A stretch of DNA of 64,000 bases from Amphimedon queenslandica (taxonomy: Eukaryota > Porifera > Demospongiae > Haplosclerida > Niphatidae): positions 6,920-70,919 of the forward strand of contig NW_003546291.1 of NCBI RefSeq assembly GCF_000090795.2, in the 5' to 3' direction. The notes under the pieces were generated by a model that ran no database searches, had not been told where the DNA came from, and was given only the letters and a program-made list of their open reading frames with translations. Every line of letters begins with the position of its first letter. The stretch's first letter is position 1. The translations under genes were made by a program, and so were the position numbers. Positions 10,401 to 22,741 of this stretch are shown here, one piece after another.

Positions 10401-13296
10401 GTTTTAATGAGTATAGATCAACTGTTAATTTCACTACATTGAGCAGTACTGAGGATTCAGGAACATATACATGCATTGCTACTATAGAACCAGCTCCAGC
10501 TTATGAATATGTTACGACTTCTGATACTAATCATATGAGTGTTGAATTAATTGTTACTGGTAAGAATTATACACTTATGTAGAAGTGCCATTTTTAAATA
10601 TGTAATGGTAGATCTTATACTCTGTAAAAATTTGAGCCAATTTCAATTCTGAGCATTTTAATTTTAATTAAAGACCCTGTACACTAAAAGGCTACTTTCA
10701 TTTTTATACATGCTCAATAATCATGGACATGCACTTCATCATTATTACAGTATTTAAATTTTGATAGATCCAATGATTGGAAATTTTTCTATCTCCCCTG
10801 ATTCATTTTTGGGCCTGGAAACATCATGTCCTGACTCATATCCTTATGATAACTTCACTCTAACTTGTACAGTCACTAAACCAACCATAATAATACCAAA
10901 CCTGGTAATAGCATGGACACATAATGGTACAATAGAAACTGGTACTGTGACTACTACTGAGAATGCTACAACAACTGTCGTTACTAATAAATTAAGTTTC
11001 AGCTCGAGTACTGCTTCTGATTCTGGTACTTATAGATGTACTGCTAGTATTAATTCAACTACAATCATGACTAGTGAGGAAAGAATTGTGACAATAAAGT
11101 GTAAGTTGCTATGTAAATATAAGTATTAATTATTCTGTACATCTGTATGTGATTATGTGGATAAACGTGCCATTAATCCATTATGTTTTCCAACACTTTA
11201 TATGTCTTCCCTTTCTTTCTCCCTTGTTTTATTTCTCCTCTTTCACTGCTCCACTCTGCTTTTCTTTACTACCTTATAGCTCAGAGCCTACCTGTTTCTG
11301 CTACTAATGTAACAGCTACTCCAGGAACAACTACTGCTGCTGTATCATTCATAATACCTAACATTGCCTATACACCTGAAACCTACAGTGTTAAGTATAC
11401 TGGAGCAATCTTACAAACAACACAAGCAACTTCTATAATAAAAATGAGCTCCAATAATATTACTGCAATTCATGAAGAATTTATGATCATGTTGACTGTC
11501 CTTGAGGAAGATAACACTTATACATATACAGTTGATTCTACCAATTGTCTTGGTACTACTAGTACTGCAGAGATGAGCTTCAGAACACTTCCAACATGTA
11601 AGCAAATACTTAATTATTTTATTAATTTTCTCTCAATTACAGTGCCAGTGGCTTCTCCAATAGATTGTGCTAATATAACATTTCTACCACGTAATGTCAC
11701 ACTTGCCTGGACTGCACCAACACTAATAGATCAAAATGGAACACCAGTTGGTTATTATTTAGCATGCATGGATACTAATGGTGTATCAATTAATGGATTG
11801 AGCCCAACACAATCTTTAACGAACACAATGTTCACTATTACTGATGTTATGCCTTTTACTGGTTACACTTGTAATCTGTCATTCATTAATGTAGTAGGAG
11901 AAGGACCCTCTACCCAGTGTACTTTTGAAACAGCTCAAGATAGTAAGTATACACTTGATATTATAATACAGGTGAAGTGGGTCTTCTTAAATAATAATTT
12001 TAACATTAGTTTCAATTTAGTTCATTATTATGTCTCTGTTAAACTTTTAATAGAACCAATTGATAGTCCTCGGAATTTCACTTCAACACCTAATAAAACT
12101 GCAATTACATTTACATGGGCTAATCCAGCTACTCCTAATGGAATAATTATCAAATATTCATTGAACATCATCGAACAAAATACTCTGAGAAGGCATAACT
12201 ATACAATACTTGTAGCTGACAATCAAACTACAGTAACACAATTAGTTGATGGTTTCAGTCCATATCAGAATTACACTGCTAGTGTTAGTGCTAGTACAAT
12301 CATTGGAGCTGGACCAGTGGCTACTACTGCAGGAAGAACACTACCAGACAGTAAGTATATTATTATGATACATTTATTAAAATACAATACACAGTTCCTA
12401 GCTCACCTCATCTGGTAGTGTCACCAGTTGTCATTAATAATTTAACAGTAGCTTATACTGTACTAGTTGTAAATGAAACTACTATCAATATAACATGGAG
12501 TCCACCATCTCATCCTAATGGAGAACTTGCTGGATTTATTTTTAGGATAGCTACTGATGCAATTACTAGTCCCCATAATGTTATATTTGAACCTGGCNNN
12601 NNNNNNNNNNNNNNNNNNNNNNNNNNNNNNNNNNNNNNNNNNNNNNNNNNNNNNNNNNNNNNNNNNNNNNNNNNNNNNNNNNNNNNNNNNNNNNNNNNNN
12701 NNNNNNNNNNNNNNNNNNNNNNNNNNNNNNNNNNNNNNNNNNNNNNNNNNNNNNNNNNNNNNNNNNNNNNNNNNNNNNNNNNNNNNNNNNNNNNNNNNNN
12801 NNNNNNNNNNNNNNNNNNNNNNNNNNNNNNNNNNATGGCATGATTGATGTTGTCAATACAACCACAGAGTGAGTAGTAATTCTACTTTATCAGTGTTAGA
12901 TCTACTTCTGCTAACAGAAATGAAGATGGAGTTTATGAAAGAATAAAGGATGATCAGGTTTATGAACAATTAGATGAACCTGATCTGCTTGTAGCAAGAG
13001 AAAGTGCTGCTGACACAAGTAGCACAAAATATAAAAATACTACTGTGCCTATTGTTAAAGGTATGACTATAATTCTGTTACTTATTAGCACTACATATCT
13101 ATCATGCATATAATTTATTATTTTAGCCAGACTAAGTAGCACAACATATGAGAATACTACTGCTCCTCTTGGTAAAGGTAATATTATTGGTTGCTACATA
13201 TCTATCATGCATACTTTATTCTGCTAATTAGAGTCTACTACCTTTCATGAAACAGAAAATGAAGAATGTGTGTATGAACTAACTGATACCTCATAG
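4406..13296 (+). CDS. Receptor gene A: 14 Ig-like plus at least 4 FN3 domains, tyrosine tail
   Basis: Multi-exon gene for a large single-pass surface receptor. Signal peptide exon 4406-4487. Ig-like exons: 4574-4921, 4970-5320, 5416-5745, 5791-6114, 6160-6495, 6548-6850, 6900-7268, 7353-7688, 7732-8088, 8232-8600, 8723-9079, 9345-9665, 10152-10559, 10768-11100. FN3 exons: 11280-11597, 11643-11942, 12054-12350, 12395 into the gap at 12598. Tail exons: 12835-12868 (partial), 12918-13060, 13127-13177, 13232-13296. Every complete ectodomain exon has phase 1 at both ends, an open frame and GT-AG borders. Most Ig exons show an early Cys and a late D-x-G/A-x-Y-x-C motif. The rest of the FN3 block and the transmembrane exon lie in the gap, as judged from genes B and C. 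N-glycosylation sequons are abundant. Ligand and function are unknown; an adhesion or recognition receptor is inferred. Confidence 0.9.
4574..11100 (+). other. Gene A Ig-like block, 14 one-exon domains (types a to n)
   Basis: Each exon is 303-408 bp and encodes about one Ig-like domain of 100-136 residues. Recurrent marks are an entry like VPxPxV, a Cys near residue 30, often a Trp about 12-16 residues later, and D-A/S-G-x-Y-x-C near the end. Types a to f (4574-6850) recur in gene C but not in B. Types g to n (6900-11100) recur in both. Introns between them are mostly 40-150 nt; the longest (about 9666-10151 and 10560-10767) hold AT-rich filler. Confidence 0.88.
11280..12597 (+). other. Gene A FN3 block (runs into gap)
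   Basis: Four exons with FN3 features: a Trp in the B strand (VTLAWTAP, ITFTWANP, INITWSPP), a Tyr-rich middle and closing phrases such as VVGEGPSTQC and ASTIIGAGPVATTAGRT. In genes B and C the fourth FN3 domain is split over two exons and a fifth follows, so about one and a half FN3 domains are probably hidden by the gap. Confidence 0.85.
12598..12834. other. Assembly gap (237 N)
   Basis: The gap hides the end of FN3 domain r, domain s, the stalk/transmembrane exon and the start of the first tail exon of gene A. The matching interval in gene B (21494-22377) is 884 bp, so the N length probably understates the missing sequence. Confidence 0.95.
12835..13296 (+). other. Gene A cytoplasmic tail exons
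   Basis: After the gap the tail reads MIDVVNTTTE, NEDGVYERIKDDQVYEQLDE, a segment ending KYKNTTVPIVK, an extra 51-bp exon with SSTTYENTTAPLGK, and the end ENEECVYELTDTS. Candidate phosphotyrosine sites are YERI and YEQL (Y-x-x-hydrophobic, five residues between motifs, tighter than a classic ITAM), YKNT and YENT (Y-x-N, the GRB2-SH2 type) and YELT. The extra exon resembles the end of the exon before it and looks like a local duplication absent from B. Signalling is inferred from motifs. Confidence 0.8.
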
Positions 13297-13632
13297 TAAC
13301 TTTTTTTGGTGTGCATTTACCAAGCAAATTTTATAAATTTGCTGCATAATAAATCTTTATACATTATAATAGTTCAGTTTGATTCATAGGTCTAAAAGTA
13401 ATTTTCGCTTACACTGGTGAAGCTCTAGCCTGACCAATCACACAAACCCATTGAAATAACTTACAACCAGTTGTGTTATAGTTCTTTTATAGACACTAGA
13501 TTTGATCTACGTAAGCATCTGTTGTGCATAAGTTGCCTTGCCAGAAATTGATACTTTGATAGTTCAATGTAACTAAACATTTTACTGGATGCTGTTGACA
13601 AAAAATAAACAAAATTCAATAAAAGTATAATA

Positions 13633-13818
13633 CCGTATAGCTGGTTTATTTCGTGTGGAATTAATTTTCGTGCAGGCTCAAATCCACTAAAATTAATTCC
13701 ATTAAATTTTATTAAAACCAATTAAATGTTAACAAAAAATTAGCAAGGCACTAAAATTAATTTCAATGAAAACTTAAGCAACAAAAATTTGAGGCCACAA
13801 AATAAACCAGCTATACAG
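13633..13818. mobile_element. MITE with 23-bp inverted ends and TA duplication
   Basis: Left end CCGTATAGCTGGTTTATTT and, on the opposite strand, right end CTGTATAGCTGGTTTATTT are inverted copies with about two mismatches over 23 bp. TA flanks both sides (13631-13632, 13819-13820), as expected for a Tc1/mariner-like target site. It carries no ORF. The paralogous flank near 37140 lacks the insertion, so it arrived after that duplication. Confidence 0.8.
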
Positions 13819-13820
13819 TA

Positions 13821-14182
13821 ATTGAATTTATGTATCAAAGCTCCAGTCAAGATCATTTGGTTCATCTGGCCGATTGAGAAGAAGTGATAGACCTAGGTGT
13901 GGTTTTAGGGGTAGCCATATGAGACAGGTCATCATTGAGATGTGATGAATTCAGTATAATTTTCTGTGTATTGAGGGAGAGAAAGTTTAGTACTAGTAAA
14001 AAAAGTATCAATACCTTGTTGGGTGAAGCCCTTGCTAAAATGACAAAACATACCACATTCCACAACAAATTGCATGTGAGCAGTTGCTTGTAAGGCTAAT
14101 ACAATGTAAACTGGAGTCTGTTAGTTGTGTGTGTGTGTTCTATAACTGACCGGTCCCATTCCTCATTATAACTATCATGTAG
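13821..14182. repeat. Segmental duplicate, copy 1 (pair at 37138-37450)
   Basis: Shares ordered blocks with 37138-37450: TTGAATTTATGTATCAAAGC, TATCAATACCTTGTTGGGTG, CCACATTCCACAACAAATT and GTCCCATTCCTCATTATAAC, with small indels. The pair shows that the duplicated unit extends beyond the receptor coding exons. Confidence 0.65.
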
Positions 14183-14279
14183 ACTACCTTTCTTATTTTT
14201 TGAAATGGCACCAAGTAAGAGTAATACACCATGGAATTTTATCACTGTATCCTTCTTTTTTCTTCTTTCTATTTTTGCT

Positions 14280-14755
14280 CTTTTTTCTCTTTATTTCTAT
14301 TTTATAGCATACAATAATAATATAAAGACATGCATGCTTGCTATTGCTATTCCAACATGCATTCAATCATTATTCTTGTTGTATTGTAGTATTGATTGTA
14401 GTAGTACACAAAATAATGTAAGGAGAGATAGGAATAAGGGATGGAGAGAGAAATTAAGGTGGGAAAGGAAAATGAGAGAAAAGAGCTAACGATAGAAATT
14501 AATTTAGAAGCAAAAGGGTAAGAGGTATACCCCAATACATGTGCATTTTTATCCATTCATTGTCATTTGTATTAAAATCTTGTTCTTTCCTCATTCTTAT
14601 ACATATGTAGATCTTGTGTCCCTAAGTCAACCAGTGTGACTAATGTGCATGGTATGAAAGGAAAGGTTTGATATGTTGATGATCCTGATGGTCCTTCTAA
14701 TGGAGATGATGATACACGATCAGGTGAAGGATCTAGTCACACTGATGGTTCTTAG
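14280..14755 (+). pseudogene. Relic receptor TM and acidic-tail exons, copy 2
   Basis: The TM part (about 14320-14490) encodes LAIAIPTCIQSLFLLYC followed by the basic stretch NNVRRDRNKGWREK. The tail exon 14611-14755 follows an AG acceptor and reads in one frame to a terminal TAG: SCVPKSTSVTNVHGMKGKV, then one TGA where copy 3 has Tyr, then YVDDPDGPSNGDDDTRSGEG. Overall identity to copy 3 with few disruptions suggests fairly recent loss. It sits between genes A and B on the same strand. Confidence 0.6.
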
Positions 14756-15698
14756 TATTCTAACTATAATAGTATAGACCTACCACAGCATGGAGAGATA
14801 TAATGTGACCAGTGACTAATGTTTTAATGCTACTAAAAATTCTGTATGTTTTGTTGCATTATACTCATTAAAAAGTGGGTGAGAGTGTATAAATGTCAAT
14901 TTTGCACTTACTGAAGATTGTGTTGATAGTTAAAATGGTTAATGTAGTGTTGTTGTATTTGTTCACAATGTCAACATGTGTAGGAGTGGAGCAAAGCTAA
15001 AGTGCTCACTTTGTCTGTGTGCTTGTCTGCTTGAGCTCTGCCTTTGAGCTATGTAACTGCTTTTTTGTAAAATACTGCAAGACACCTTGGTTTCAGTATA
15101 AAAAAGTTATACCTCTAAAAATTAACATCCTAATTATGTTCTATTTCCCTTATACAATATGCATTTTATCTCAGTTATGCTGTGATGCACTGATAATGGA
15201 AGAATGTTGACATAATGCCGACTAACCACTGTTTTTCTTTACCTTATGTGTAAAACACACACATGCTTCAAGTATATTAATTAAGACAAGGAAGAGTGTT
15301 AACATTACTATGAATTCTAAGCTACATTTATTATACTGCCCATTATACCAATAAATCATAGAGCACAACAGAAGATCCAACTGAGGGCTTGAAGTTATGT
15401 CATAGTGTACTCAACCACACAGCCCAACTACAGTATGCATATGTACATTCATCCAGCTATGTAGCATGATGTAACTCTACTTATAAAAATACATATGAAT
15501 TTAAAAAGTATAGCACTGCAATGAACATTAGTCTACACAATTGCTTTATCAGTTTGTGTTAATATTCATTATTTCGTATCAGTTATGCTAAGAAGCAGTG
15601 ATAATGCATCTATGTTGACATATTGCTAATAAATGTTATTGTTTTACATTTACAATATACTTTTATAGAGCTACAATTTTCTTCTTTCATCACTAAAC
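14756..15698. other. Intergenic upstream of gene B
   Basis: AT-rich, partly alignable with the region upstream of gene C (for example the TTATGCTGTGATGCACTGATAA-type phrase near 15175 also seen near 4243 and 24228). I see no gene. Promoter elements cannot be fixed by eye. Confidence 0.4.
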
Positions 15699-18600
15699 AT
15701 GATGTCCTTGCTGTTTCTTTTATCATTGGTACTTCATGTATCATGTCAAGAGTTTAGTTCATTTACTCCATGTCCAACACCTGGTCAGTATTATATTTTC
15801 ATTACAATTAACATGTACCCTATGTATGTTTTATTCATTGTTTTCCATAGTACCAGATCCTTCAGTTATTGTTGAGTATGATGCTACTGGACATTTAGTA
15901 GATGGAGAACTAGCAGAAGGACAGTTTCTTGATATTATTTGTATAGCTGACATCAGTCAATATATTGATACTAGTGTTAGTGTTACTATGAGTTGGAGGA
16001 GAAATAACACTGTACTGACCAATGGAAGTGATTTTACTATTAGTCCTCCAGTTATGACTAATAATCAGTACACTGGAGTATTACATATTAATAGTTTAAG
16101 AGATGAGCTTGATAATGGTGCTAGTTATAATTGTTCAGCTAGTGTGACTCCTAATACTCCTATCATAATAGCAGGGAATGATAATAGCAGTGCAGTTACA
16201 TTAACTGTAGCAAGTAAGTGAATTTATTCATATTTTATCACATTTGCCATTATATTTTGATAGGGTTTGACATCAATCATGTTGCTGTTAGTATCAACAT
16301 TCCTTTTGTTCCTGTTGCTGGTGATGTATTCAATTTATCTTGCGTCATAGTTGTACCTCCTAATTTTGTTGAGAATCTTACTAGTGTCAGATGGACTTAT
16401 GATTTAGAAGCATTTCAAGATGTGACTAGTGAAAACAATGATGCTACACTAGTACCTGTTGTTAGAGATAGAAATATATTCACCAGTGTACTTACACTTG
16501 ATCCAGTGAAGACAACTGATGCTAGACAATATTACTGTCAAGCAGCAATTGCTGTTTTTGGTATTGTAGATCGAACAAACAGAGATTTCACTGTTCAAGG
16601 TTAGTTTTAATTATTATTATTTGAAATAATAATATTCTTTTACAGTACCTCCTCCCAGTGTATCAATAGTTGCTGATCCTCCAACTGGTCCAATATATGA
16701 GAGTACAGGTTACTTTCTAACCTGTACAGCTACAGTAAACACTACAATAGTGGATACACCAGTAACTGCTAGTGTAGTATGGACTGATCCTAGTGGTAAT
16801 GTGATACCAACTAATGAAACAAGATGTCGAGTGATACCTCCAACTAGTAACAGTCTTGTAAGCATGCTATTGTTTCAACCTATTGATACTGGTCAAAATA
16901 ATGATGGAGGAACATATACCTGTCAAATGATCATCAATTCTGGTAGCTCATTACTAGCATCAAGTCAAGCTACTAATACTACCCTTGATGTTACAGTTGA
17001 AAGTAAATTATTATATACTGCTCCTCTATTGCCTATAATTCTCTCCTCTCAATCTCTTTTGCATGTATGTTATTTTTTATCCTCTGTCTCTACACAAATA
17101 CACACATTTTCTTCTTCCTTATTCTGTCTTTCACTATAGGTCTTCCTCCAATGACAGTAGATTTTTCATCAGATGGTTCAGTTGAAGTTGGTCAGAGTCT
17201 AACTATAACATGTACCATAATAACAGTTGAGAGATTAGTAGTAACACCATTAATTTCTTTCTTTAAATTGAATAATACAGATATAGATGTGCTCTCAAAT
17301 TTAAATAGACCATACAGTATCACAATAGATGAAACTGGTTCAGTTACTAACTATACTCTAATACTGGATCCAGTGAGGTTTGAAGATGCTGGAATGTATA
17401 CGTGTATGGCTGAGTTTAATGTAACTGGTTTTAATAACACTGATGATCCTACCACTGCTACTTATGACTATCAAGAGGCTAATGATGTCTTTAATTTGAC
17501 AGTTGAGTGTAAGTTAACATTATGGTAGGTTAGTTTTCAAATAATGAATTTATTTTTAGTATTAAATTTTTAAATTATACATATGCTTCTAATTATCTAT
17601 TTATTATTTTTTTATAGTTCCACCAGTGATTGTTACTATATCAAAGGAACGTGATGATACATTATATGCAGGGACATCATTCTTCATTAAATGTGACATA
17701 ATGTTAGATCCTTTAGTTACTATACCAGTGACTGTCACTAATCAATGGACACGTGATGGTACTAATGTTCCTATGGGTTCATCTGATGCTACTATTACTG
17801 AGGGTCTCAATATGATCAATACATTACATTATAATGCAACATTAATGTTCTATCCATTGGATAATGCTGATGATAGTGGAATGTATACTTGCAATGTTGA
17901 AGTGACTGCTCCTAATAGTTACACATATCTCATGAATACATCAACTAATGCTAATTCTTCTATTACAGTGATGGGTAAGTAGGTGTTTGCTGTATACATT
18001 ACCAAGAGTACAGTACCAAGCAGTACATCATAGTACAGTATATGCAAAGCCTAATACAGTTTTCTTGGTTCACTTTTTATTTTTGAAGTCTTACTAGTAC
18101 CACTAGTCTATTTGAAACTTTTATGCGATTGCTAAGTAATAATGTCATTTAGCATTTCCAATTCCTCACTCTTCCTAATTGTTTTATCATAATCCATTCT
18201 TTATTGTTTCCATAATTCATTCTTAATATTTTTCTCTTCTATTTTTCCCTCCTTTCCCTCATTACAGCTACTCCAAGTCCAGTAGTAGAGATAGTAACTA
18301 TGGGTATCGCCGAACCTGGTGAAGAATACATGTTAAATTGTACAGTGACAGTTGTTGATAGACTCATAGTCTCACCAGTAATAACATGGACTAAGAGATC
18401 AGTTAACAAGGTTATTAGTGTATCTCCAGTTCTTATGACTATATCTAATGTAAAGAGTTCTCTTTATTTGAACTTCTCTTCTCTCAATACTTCTGATGCT
18501 GGTCTGTATACTTGTGAAGCATCCATTAATGTTAGTCAAATATCCATGGTAGCAAGGAATAATGACACATCAAACTTACCATTAGAAAGTAGGCACATAC

Positions 18601-21600
18601 AATAGTAATTAGCATTTCATTATTGTGCTATACTGTACTATGTAGATTGCAATATGGTGTGTGCCACTATGTATCATGCATATACTGAATTCCTTCATTA
18701 TAATGTATTAAATTTAAATAGATTAAATTTGTTATTATTAAAGCAGGCATTATAGTGATAAGCTTACCAGCATGTATACATTGCACATGTAGCAATTGCT
18801 AGATATGCTATTTATGCAGTGATTGTGTGTCCTTGCTATTGTATTATTCTAGTTTTCTTTTTTGGTTACAATGTTTACTTACTCCTTTTAATAATTTATT
18901 TTATTTTAGTTCCCATTCCATCTGTTGATGTAAGCCAGTCAAGGGAAAATTATTTATTAGCTGGCAGTAACCTGGTACTAACATGTGATACCAGTGTTGA
19001 TCCTAACGTTGATACATCATTCACTGTTAATGTAGCCTGGAGCATGACTGATCAGCAAATCATGAGTAGTGGTGATTTCAAAGATGAGAGTGATACTAAT
19101 TCAGTGATACTCGCTGATACAGATCGTGTTAACATCAGCTCTGTTATGATGAGATCAGGTTTTAATGAGTATAGATCAACTGTTAATTTCATCACATTGA
19201 GCAGTATTGAGGATTCAGGAACATATACATGTATTGTTACTATAGTACCAGCTCCAGCTTATGAATATGTTATGACTTCTGATACTAATAATATGAATGT
19301 TAAGTTAACTGTTACTGGTAAGTGTTTATGTGCATGTTTTGTGCATGCATGTATGTGTACACATTTATGTAATGTACAATATAGTACTTGTAATATGATT
19401 TTTTGTAATTGGTAGTGATCCCTTATACTGTGTCAAATGTTTGAGCCAATTTCAATTCTTAGCGTTCAAATTTTATTAAAGACCCTATAGACTATAAAAT
19501 AACTACTTTTATCTTTATACATTTTGATGCTCAAAATTTTGCTCAATGATCATGTTGTGTACTTTGTATTTGATTAATGATAATTTTCAATAGATCCAAT
19601 GATTGGAAGTTTTTCTGCCTCCCCCAATTCATTTCTGGGTCTGGAGACGTCATGTCCTGATTCAGACCCATATGATAACTTCACTCTTACCTGTAGAGCC
19701 ACTAAACCAACCATAGTAATACCAAACCTGGTAATAGCATGGACACACAATGGTACACTAGAAACTGGTACTGTGACTACTACTGGAAAGAGTATGACTA
19801 CCGCTGTTACAAATACATTGAGTTTTGACTCCAGTACTGCTTCTAATTCTGGTACTTATAAATGTACTGCTAGTATTACTATACCTGATTCAACTGATAT
19901 CACTACTAGTGAGGAAAGCACTGTGACTATAAGATGTAAGTGGCTATAATAACTATATATGTACTATAAATAATTAAATACAATGCACAGTAATTATAAT
20001 GAGCTTTTAATGTGATGTGATCTGCACATGCCATATGTTTTTCCTTACAATTCTACCTCCTTCCTTTTTTCTTCTCTCCTTTTTACCCTATTTTTTCCTT
20101 AGCTCAAAGCCTGCCTGTTCCTGCTACTAATGTCAAGGTAACTCCAGGAACAACTACTGCTGCTATATCATTCATAATACCTAACATTGCCTATACACCT
20201 GAAACCTACAGTGTTAAGTATACTGGAGCAATCTTACAAACAACACAAGCAACTTCTATAATAAGAATGAGCTCCAGTAACATCACTGCAATTAATGAAG
20301 AATTTATGATCATGTTGACTGGCCTTGAGGAAGATAATACTTATGCATATACAGTTGATTCTACGAATTGTCTTGGTACTACTAGTACTGTAGAGATGAG
20401 CTTCAGAACACTCCAAGCATGTGAGTGGAAATTGATAATTATTTCATTACTTTTTTATTTGTTTTGCATTATTCTCTAATTTAAATTACAGTACCAAATG
20501 CTTTTCCAGTGGATTGTGCTAACGTAACATTCTTATCAAGTAATGTCACACTTGCCTGGACTGCACCAGCACTAGTAGGTCATAATGGAGCACCAGTTGG
20601 TTATAATTTAGCATGCATGAGTACTAATGGTGTAACAGTCAATGGATTGAGGCCAACACAATCTTCAACGAACACAATGTTCACTATTACTGATGTTATG
20701 CCTTTTACTGGTTACACTTGTGATCTGTCATTTATTAATGTAGTAGGACAAGGGCCTTCTACCCAGTGTACTTTTGAAACAGCACAAGATAGTAAGTATA
20801 CACTTGATATTACACATTAGTAAAGCTAGGTTTATATTCAACAAAACAACCAAAAATTTTAAACTTGCATTTATTTGAGTTGCGTTTTATGGTGAATATG
20901 AACCATGCAGGCTTATTTCCATTCACTTTCTCTTTTACACTTCTATTAGAACCAAGTGATAGTCCTCAAAATTTCACTTCAACTACTAATAAAGCAGTAG
21001 TTACTCTTACATGGACTAAGCCAGCTATTCCTAATGGAATAATTATCAAATACTCATTGAACGTCATCAACCAGAATACTCTGAGAAGGCATAACTATAC
21101 AATACTTGTAGCTGTCAATCATACTACAATGACACACTCAGTTGATGGTTTCAGTCCATATCAGAATTACACTGCTAGTGTTAGTGCTAGTACAATCATT
21201 GGAGCTGGACCAGTGGCTACTACTGCCGGAAGAACACTACCAGACAGTAAGTATATTATTATGATACATTTATTAAAATACAATACACAGTTCCTAGCTC
21301 ACCTCATCTGGTTGTGTCTCCAGTTGTCATTAATAATTTAACAGTAGCTTATACTGTACCAGTCCTTGATGAAACTACTATTAATATAACATGGAGTCTA
21401 CCATCTCATCCTAATGGAGAACTCACTGGATTCATTGTTAGAATAGCTACTGATGCTATTATTAGTCCCAATAATGTTCCATTTGAACCTGGCAAAGCAG
21501 TACACACACTAATATTTAAAGGATTAAGTAAGTAAATACATATATTTTATATTCATTGCATTATTATACATTTTTACAGAGGGAATGATACCTTATTATA

Positions 21601-22741
21601 TTTCAGTTGTAGCAGTCAATCAAGTTGGTGAGGGGAACTTAGTAGCAACATTAACTGCAATTGTCTTCACTAAAGCTGACAGTAAAATATTACATATAAT
21701 GTTAGATCTACTTTATGTGCAGGTAGTGTTACTGTATCACCATCAAATGTACAAGCCATGAGAGTAGGAGATACAATAGTGTTATCATGGGATCCAGTGA
21801 CACTAGAAGAAGCTAAAGGATTCTTTGTATACAGTATCAGATCAACTCCTGATGATGGTAGCACTAGCAGTACATTAAGACAAACTAATACAAGAACTAT
21901 ATCAGTAGCTTATGATACCACATCAGTTAATATAACTGATACTGAACCACAGTTAGCTTATACTGTGAATATTAGTATATTGCTATTGAGCAATGCAGGA
22001 TTAATTGAAGGACCAGTTGTAAGTGAGATTGTACCAGGTTAGTAAAAATTACTGTAAATAATTTATCTTTATATAAGCTATTATACAGTGCCTCCATCAA
22101 ACAGTACTACTAGTGCAGGTACCACTACTACTAGTACTGATTCTACATCAAGTGCACCAGTGATATCAGCAATAGTTTCAGTTTTGCTTATAATAGTTGC
22201 TTTAGTGATAATTTTTGTTAGTGTAATTTTTATAATAATTTTTAGAAAAAAATCAAAGAAATATAATATCAGGTATATAATGCATGGGAAGCTTAATCAT
22301 TATTAATGCATGCATGTATTAACTTATGTTTAATAGCAGTAAAACTCATGACATTGATGTAACACCTAATGCAGGCTATGGTATGATTAATGTTGTCAAT
22401 ACAACCACAGAGTGAGTAACAATGCAAAATACAATTCATCAGTGTTACATCTACTTCCGTAACAGAAATGAAGATGGACTTTATGAAAGAATGGGAGATG
22501 ATCAGGTTTATGAACAAGTAGATGAACCTGATCTGCTTGTTGCAAGAGAAAGTGCTGCTGACACAACTAGTACATCATATGAAAATACTACTGTGCCTAT
22601 TGTTAAAGGTATATCTATTACTATAATTGTTAGTTGCTACATATCATGCATACTTTATTCTGCTGATTAGAGTCTCCATCTACTAGCCTTCATGAAATAG
22701 AAAATGAAGAGCATGTGCATGAGCTGACTGATACTTTGTAA
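15699..22741 (+). CDS. Receptor gene B: 8 Ig-like plus 5 FN3 domains, TM, tyrosine tail
   Basis: Nineteen exons, all in frame (about 1,658 residues): signal 15699-15783; Ig-like 15851-16213, 16264-16599, 16646-17002, 17140-17508, 17618-17974, 18268-18588, 18910-19317, 19594-19935; FN3 20103-20420, 20492-20791, 20950-21246, 21291-21527 with 21580-21681 (one domain in two exons), 21723-22037; stalk/TM 22089-22272; tail 22340-22411, 22466-22608, 22671-22741. This is the short form: its Ig block starts at type g, so types a to f of A and C are absent. Ectodomain exons are phase 1-1 and the TM exon shifts to phase 2. It is the only one of the three with a complete, gap-free and apparently undamaged frame and tail of the shared length. 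The donor at 18589 (GTAGGC) is weak. Confidence 0.93.
15851..19935 (+). other. Gene B Ig-like block (types g to n)
   Basis: Eight one-exon Ig-like domains in the order g, h, i, j, k, l, m, n, each matching its counterpart in A and C. Examples are QYIDTSVSVTMSWRRNNT (g), FVENLTSVRWTYDLEAF (h), PVTASVVWTDPSGNVIP (i) and NQWTRDGTNVPMGSSDAT (k). Late Y-x-C motifs are kept in all eight. Confidence 0.9.
20103..22037 (+). other. Gene B FN3 block (5 domains)
   Basis: FN3 types o, p, q, r and s. Type r is the only ectodomain unit split by an intron (21528-21579), with VVAVNQVGEGN in its second exon. Type s carries IVLSWDPVTLEEAKGFFVYS and LAYTVNISILLLSN. This complete block is the guide to what the gap in gene A hides. 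Confidence 0.9.
22089..22741 (+). other. Gene B stalk, transmembrane helix and tail
   Basis: A Thr/Ser-rich stalk (NSTTSAGTTTTSTDSTSSAP, likely O-glycosylated) is followed by a helix of about 25 residues starting near VISAIVSVLLIIVALVIIFV and the stop-transfer RKKSKKYN. Tail motifs: GYGMINVV, LYERM, VYEQV, SYENTTVP. The last exon ends EHVHELTDTL, with His where gene A has Tyr in VYELT. Confidence 0.88.

Larger units (their letters stand above)
13297..14199. other. Intergenic between gene A and relic copy 2
   Basis: Untranslated flank of gene A with a polyadenylation-like AATAAA at about 13348, then a MITE (13633-13818), then a segment shared with 37138-37450. No gene is supported. Confidence 0.5.

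Noticed and set aside
11183-12418. A 411-codon ORF over three FN3 domains
   Set aside because: It passes through two stop-free introns and starts in intron sequence upstream of 11280; splice sites conserved in B and C fix the exon limits.
12417-12865. ORFs made mainly of X
   Set aside because: They are translations of the N gap.
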